A stretch of DNA of 64,000 nt, from NCBI RefSeq assembly GCF_017571465.1, contig NZ_JAGETV010000001.1, positions 1 through 64,000 of the forward strand, written 5' to 3'. The notes under the pieces were generated by a model. That model was not told the DNA's origin. It was given only the letters and a program-made list of their open reading frames with translations, and made no database searches. The first letter of the stretch is position 1, and every line of letters starts with the position of its first letter. This DNA is from Thiomicrorhabdus marina (GTDB lineage: Bacteria; Pseudomonadota; Gammaproteobacteria; Thiomicrospirales; Thiomicrospiraceae). A program made the position numbers and the translations under genes. Positions 60,206-64,000 of this stretch are shown piece by piece.

Positions 60206-62086
60206 ATGAATACAGCAAAAAGATCCCCACAAAAAAACTGGACAACACCAAAAACTTTACCGCTGGCTATAACCTTGGGTATCGTTGCATTAACCTTAAA
60301 CGGCTGTGTTTCAGTTCCTAGTCTCGACCAATCTGAAACAACCGAAACGTCTCAAATCCAGAAAACGGTTAGCGTACAAACAACACAAAGCTATAACCCG
60401 ATTACGCGCCCGCAAGCACAAAAACCTAGTACGCTTCACCTTAGTGAAAAGCCGCAAATCAAGCAAGAAATTGAAGCTCAATACCAACACCTCGAGACCG
60501 TACAATCAGACAATCTATGGGATACTTTTGCGGGTTCTTTCCAGTTAGTTATCAAGAATGAAGGACACTTTGAACACTCGGTGAGTTTTTATCAAAAACG
60601 CCAAAAGCACCTTATCGAAGTATCTAAACGTGCCAAGCCCTATCTGTACTATATTGTTCAAGAAGTCAAAGCGCGCAATATGCCAATGGAAATCGCGCTT
60701 CTACCGATAGTAGAAAGCGGTTTTAAAGCACACGCCAAATCACACGCCAAAGCACTAGGTTTATGGCAATTTATGCCGGCGACCGGTAAAAGCCTAGGAC
60801 TGGAAAATAACTGGTGGTATGACGGTCGTCGAGACGTCGTCAAAAGTACAGAGGCTGCATTAACCTATTTGCAACGCCACTATAACAACACCAATGACTG
60901 GCTACTGGCATTGGCTTCCTATAACGCCGGTTACGGTAATGTTCTCAAGGCGATTAAGCGCTACCAGAAAAAACACAGTAAGTCCGAAACCTTGCCGACC
61001 TTTTGGCAAATCAGCAAATATCTGCCAAGAGAAACCCAGAACTATGTTCCGTCACTGCTCTCAATTGCTTATCTGATTGAACATAACGATAAATACAATA
61101 TCGATATCGCTCCCATTGCCAATAAACCATTTTTCGACGTTATTGAACTGAATAACCAGATTTCGCTGAATGCCGTTGCCGCTAACACCAAGGTATCACC
61201 AAGCTTGTTAGCCCAGCTCAATCCAGCGTATATTCGTCAGGCAACACCGCCAAACGGCCCACACCACATCCTACTACCGGTAGACAAAGAACCTTTGTTT
61301 ACCCAGTTTTATGAACAAAACGCCAAAAACTTCGAAGTTCATTGGCAAAGACATAAAATCCGCGCCGGAGACTATCTCGGTAAAATTGCTGAAAATTACG
61401 GTACTTCGGTCAGCGCTATTAAAAAGCTTAACAAGATGCGTTCAAACTTTATTCGTGTCGGACAAACCTTATTGATTCCGGTGGTTGCAGACTCGACCAA
61501 TCTCGTAAAAGTGAATACAGTTTCGCCAACAGAAGCCTTACGTTCATCTTCACGAGACCACGCATCATCTAAAGTCGCTAAAGCTCCGGCAAAATCGGTT
61601 AGCACCCGATTGCTTTATAAAGTGCAAGCCGGTGACACCTTGAGTGAAATTGCTGAACGAAATGGTGTCGATGTACAGCAAATTCGTGACTGGAATAAAA
61701 TGGGCAAGAAATCCACCATTCGTGTCGGGCAGAATTTGGTTTTAGACCAAAATGCCATTCAGAATCAGAAGTTAGTGCATAAAGTAAAATCCGGTGAAAC
61801 CCTCAGCGAAATCGCTTATCAACACGGCGTTAAAGTAAAACAGTTAATGCAGTGGAACAGTATTTCTTCAGCAAAATCACTAAAACCAAATCAGGAATTG
61901 AATATCTGGCTTGGTTCAAATACTTCCAAACATAAACAATATATAGTACGAAACGGCGACAATCTTTGGGTGATTGCCAAGGAGTTCGAACTCAGTGTCG
62001 ATGGTTTGGCGAAATACAATCAAATCACCAAGAAAACCTTACTTCGTCCAGGACAAATCTTAAAAATTCCTTTTAAAACGATTTAG
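60206..62086 (+). CDS. mltD: Membrane-bound lytic murein transglycosylase D with four LysM repeats
   Basis: The start at 60206 gives 626 residues; the longer frame overlaps gloB and is not used. The signal peptide ends in lipobox LNGC. The SLT catalytic domain (about 150-290) has the Glu in PIVESGFKAHAKSHAKALGL and continues WQFMPATGKSLGL...YNAGYGNVLKAI. Four LysM peptidoglycan-binding repeats lie in the C-terminal 230 residues, beginning HKIRAGDYLGKI, YKVQAGDTLSEI, HKVKSGETLSEI and YIVRNGDNLWVI. E. coli MltD has two LysM domains. It cleaves glycan strands to 1,6-anhydro products on the inner face of the outer membrane. AmpD in this window recycles such products. Confidence 0.94.
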   Translation: MNTAKRSPQKNWTTPKTLPLAITLGIVALTLNGCVSVPSLDQSETTETSQIQKTVSVQTTQSYNPITRPQAQKPSTLHLSEKPQIKQEIEAQYQHLETVQSDNLWDTFAGSFQLVIKNEGHFEHSVSFYQKRQKHLIEVSKRAKPYLYYIVQEVKARNMPMEIALLPIVESGFKAHAKSHAKALGLWQFMPATGKSLGLENNWWYDGRRDVVKSTEAALTYLQRHYNNTNDWLLALASYNAGYGNVLKAIKRYQKKHSKSETLPTFWQISKYLPRETQNYVPSLLSIAYLIEHNDKYNIDIAPIANKPFFDVIELNNQISLNAVAANTKVSPSLLAQLNPAYIRQATPPNGPHHILLPVDKEPLFTQFYEQNAKNFEVHWQRHKIRAGDYLGKIAENYGTSVSAIKKLNKMRSNFIRVGQTLLIPVVADSTNLVKVNTVSPTEALRSSSRDHASSKVAKAPAKSVSTRLLYKVQAGDTLSEIAERNGVDVQQIRDWNKMGKKSTIRVGQNLVLDQNAIQNQKLVHKVKSGETLSEIAYQHGVKVKQLMQWNSISSAKSLKPNQELNIWLGSNTSKHKQYIVRNGDNLWVIAKEFELSVDGLAKYNQITKKTLLRPGQILKIPFKTI

Positions 62087-62101
62087 TGCTTTTTCCATAT
62101 G

Positions 62102-62136
62102 AAACGCGACAAAACAACAGGTAAAGTGTCGCGTTT
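62102..62136 (+). terminator. Terminator after mltD
   Basis: AAACGCGACA / TGTCGCGTTT has a 15-base loop and is followed by TATC. The stem is strong but the T tract short. Confidence 0.7.
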
Positions 62137-62268
62137 TATCAATTCACACCTCTACTGCGCTTATCAATAAATCTTTATTATCTTCAGCAAATAAAAGTAA
62201 TTAGATCCTTAAGGAAACCCAATGTGTATTTGTTAGAATAATCGCATTGATAACAAATCGGTTTTCTT

Positions 62269-64000
62269 ATGCTCGCCCACACGCGCTCAACTCAAGCACT
62301 CTTGAGATTCAATCTTCACGTTGCACTATTTATTTCCAGTTTGCTCACCCTGATTGCATTAACGCTGTACAGCACAAATGCTTCTGCGCAAGATAACCTT
62401 TCCATTGAGCAAAAAGCCTATGTTAATGCTTATGAAGCGATTAAGCGTAATGACCGCCCTGCCATCGCCATGTACAAAAAACAATTACAGGATTACGCAC
62501 TCTATCCTTATGTTTTGTACCACGATTATCGAGTCAATATTGAGCATACACCGCCTCGAGTTATTGAATTTTTCCTCAAACGCTACCAAAACCTTTATCT
62601 CAGTGAAAAATTGCGCACACACTGGCTTAAACATCTTGCCAAGCAAAAGCAGTGGAAAAGCTATTTAAAGCACTACAGTCCACAAAGTAGCAAGTCGTTA
62701 CAGTGCCACTTCTATAATGCGAGTTTGAAATTCGGAACAACCCAGCAAAAAGCCGTTGCCGTCGCAGAATCCCAACAACTCTGGCAAAATTTAACTAGCG
62801 TTCCCAAAGCTTGTGTCGCCGTTGAAAACTATCTCCGTAACAACAAAAAATTTACCGCACAGATGGTCTGGAATCGCATTACTATGCTAATCCAGAAAAA
62901 ACAGTACAGTCGCGCTGAAAAAGTGGCAAAAGACCTTTCCAATTCAGATCGAGCCATCGTTGCTAACTGGATTAAAATTGTCCGCAATCCAAAACTAACA
63001 ACCCAGTCAATTACCAACATCAGCGGGTTTGCTCGTAAAGAAGCCTTTATGCAAGGGGTTCGCTATCTGGCAAGCCAAGATCCGATTCTTGCCAAACAGT
63101 CTCTTGATCAATTTTCTGAACAATATGGTCTAAGCAAAAAACAATATCAGGATATTGAACGCAAAATCGCGCTTCGCAGCGCTTACCGTTACAAAGACGA
63201 AGCCAAAGATTTATTATTGGAAGTCAATCAAAACGGTGACCGCACTGAAGACACTCTACGCTGGCAAGCACAAATCGCTATTCGTAATTCACGCTGGATT
63301 GATTTGCTAGACACCATTGAATTAATGGACAAGAGCGATCAACAAGATAAACAGTGGCGTTACTGGCGAGCCCGTGCATTAGAGAAGCAAGGGGATAAGC
63401 AGACTGCGCAAAAGCTCTATCAAGAGCTTGCTAAACTACGCAATTACTACGGTTTTCTCGCTGCCGATCGAATCAATGCCGACTATCGCTTTAATCCAGA
63501 ACCTAAAGAAGAATTAGATCAAAAGGCACTGATAAAAAAATATCCGGCGCTACAACGCATTAAAGAACTTATTGCCATTGACTGGGTAAAAACGGCTCGC
63601 GTTGAGTGGCATCACTTTTTACCAACCGTCGATTCCAACGAATTAATTGCCATTGGCACCTTAGCTAAACAGTGGAAACAATACCCGCATGCGATTCGCA
63701 GTATGGCTTTGGCGAAAGAATGGAATCAAATCGATCTGCGCTTCCCAACCCCTCACAAACAGCCGGTCATGGAAAACGCTAAGAAAAATGATATCGATCC
63801 GGCTTGGATTTACGGCATTATCCGTCGCGAAAGCGCTTTTAACGAAGATATTCGATCCTCGGCCGGTGCTGTAGGCTTAATGCAATTAATGCCAAAAACC
63901 GCTAAATATATCGGTAAGAAAATAGGCAGTAAAAAGACTTCTGTCTATGCCCTAACCGAAGCGAAAAATAATATTCAACTCGGCAGTGCTTATATGCGTT
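62269..64000 (+). CDS. slt: Soluble lytic murein transglycosylase Slt (partial, C-terminus beyond window)
   Basis: The ATG at 62269 opens a frame of 577 codons that reaches the right edge. The signal peptide has a helix ALFISSLLTLIALTLYSTNA and ASA-type cleavage before QDNLS. A long alpha-helical superhelical U-domain follows with WRYWRARALEKQGDKQTAQK and YGFLAADRIN near 380. The catalytic domain begins near 500 (WIYGIIRRESAFNED), with the catalytic Glu in RRESAFN, and continues SSAGAVGLMQLMPKTAKYIG. It is the periplasmic Slt70-type enzyme that degrades peptidoglycan. The remaining 60-80 residues are missing at the edge. Confidence 0.94.
   Translation, partial: MLAHTRSTQALLRFNLHVALFISSLLTLIALTLYSTNASAQDNLSIEQKAYVNAYEAIKRNDRPAIAMYKKQLQDYALYPYVLYHDYRVNIEHTPPRVIEFFLKRYQNLYLSEKLRTHWLKHLAKQKQWKSYLKHYSPQSSKSLQCHFYNASLKFGTTQQKAVAVAESQQLWQNLTSVPKACVAVENYLRNNKKFTAQMVWNRITMLIQKKQYSRAEKVAKDLSNSDRAIVANWIKIVRNPKLTTQSITNISGFARKEAFMQGVRYLASQDPILAKQSLDQFSEQYGLSKKQYQDIERKIALRSAYRYKDEAKDLLLEVNQNGDRTEDTLRWQAQIAIRNSRWIDLLDTIELMDKSDQQDKQWRYWRARALEKQGDKQTAQKLYQELAKLRNYYGFLAADRINADYRFNPEPKEELDQKALIKKYPALQRIKELIAIDWVKTARVEWHHFLPTVDSNELIAIGTLAKQWKQYPHAIRSMALAKEWNQIDLRFPTPHKQPVMENAKKNDIDPAWIYGIIRRESAFNEDIRSSAGAVGLMQLMPKTAKYIGKKIGSKKTSVYALTEAKNNIQLGSAYMR

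Overview
The window looks like chromosomal DNA of a gammaproteobacterium with about 43 percent GC. Gene content and order (rluD-pgeF divergent from bamD, ampD divergent from nadC, gloB-mltD next to rnhA, a flavodoxin, an ETHE1-type persulfide dioxygenase, chemotaxis proteins) fit a sulfur-oxidising member of the Thiomicrospira/Hydrogenovibrio/Thiomicrorhabdus group. That assignment is inferred from the proteins only. No rRNA, tRNA, CRISPR array, intact transposase or prophage was found.

Left part (1-20000): the start of a giant LapA-type surface adhesin with tandem 201-bp repeats runs off the left edge. Next come a DUF4156 lipoprotein, a Cache-like membrane protein, SirB2, and a soluble PAS-PAS chemoreceptor. 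A leftward operon of three large paralogous pseudopilin-like proteins, a lipoprotein and a frameshifted PQQ-type sugar dehydrogenase follows (10611 to 5872). Then come a PAS-GAF-GGDEF protein with a variant GCDEF motif, an FKBP, a 185-bp inverted-repeat element, two tiny envelope proteins, and a ParA-type ATPase overlapping a disordered Ala/Lys-rich partner that ends RRWPD. Several of these genes concern surface attachment, c-di-GMP, chemotaxis or intracellular positioning.

Middle (20000-36200): ABC-F protein YbiT, two RhlE-type DEAD-box helicases around a CspA-type cold-shock protein, and then a repeat-rich accessory patch. The patch has a tandem duplication of a YefM-YoeB toxin-antitoxin module in which one toxin copy has lost its catalytic arginine, GGGTAGCGTCCC-type short repeats, a Sel1 protein with nine nearly identical 36-residue repeats, and two large stem-loop elements. 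It abuts the leftward pyruvate dehydrogenase genes aceE-aceF-lpdA.

Right part (36200-64000): conserved housekeeping genes. These are rppH, a HAD phosphatase, flavodoxin, ampD/nadC, a CPA2 antiporter, pgeF-rluD/bamD, nadE, sucCD, FKBPs, an envelope cluster of small lipoproteins plus a lipoprotein cytochrome c, hrpA, persulfide dioxygenase, slyD, dnaQ, rnhA, a YafS-type methyltransferase, gloB, mltD and a truncated slt at the right edge.

The best candidates for undescribed biology are the three-gene large pseudopilin set (one member carries an RTX-like motif), the ParA plus RRWPD-tail protein pair as a possible cargo-positioning system, and the duplicated YefM-YoeB pair that keeps two almost identical antitoxins but only one catalytically complete toxin.
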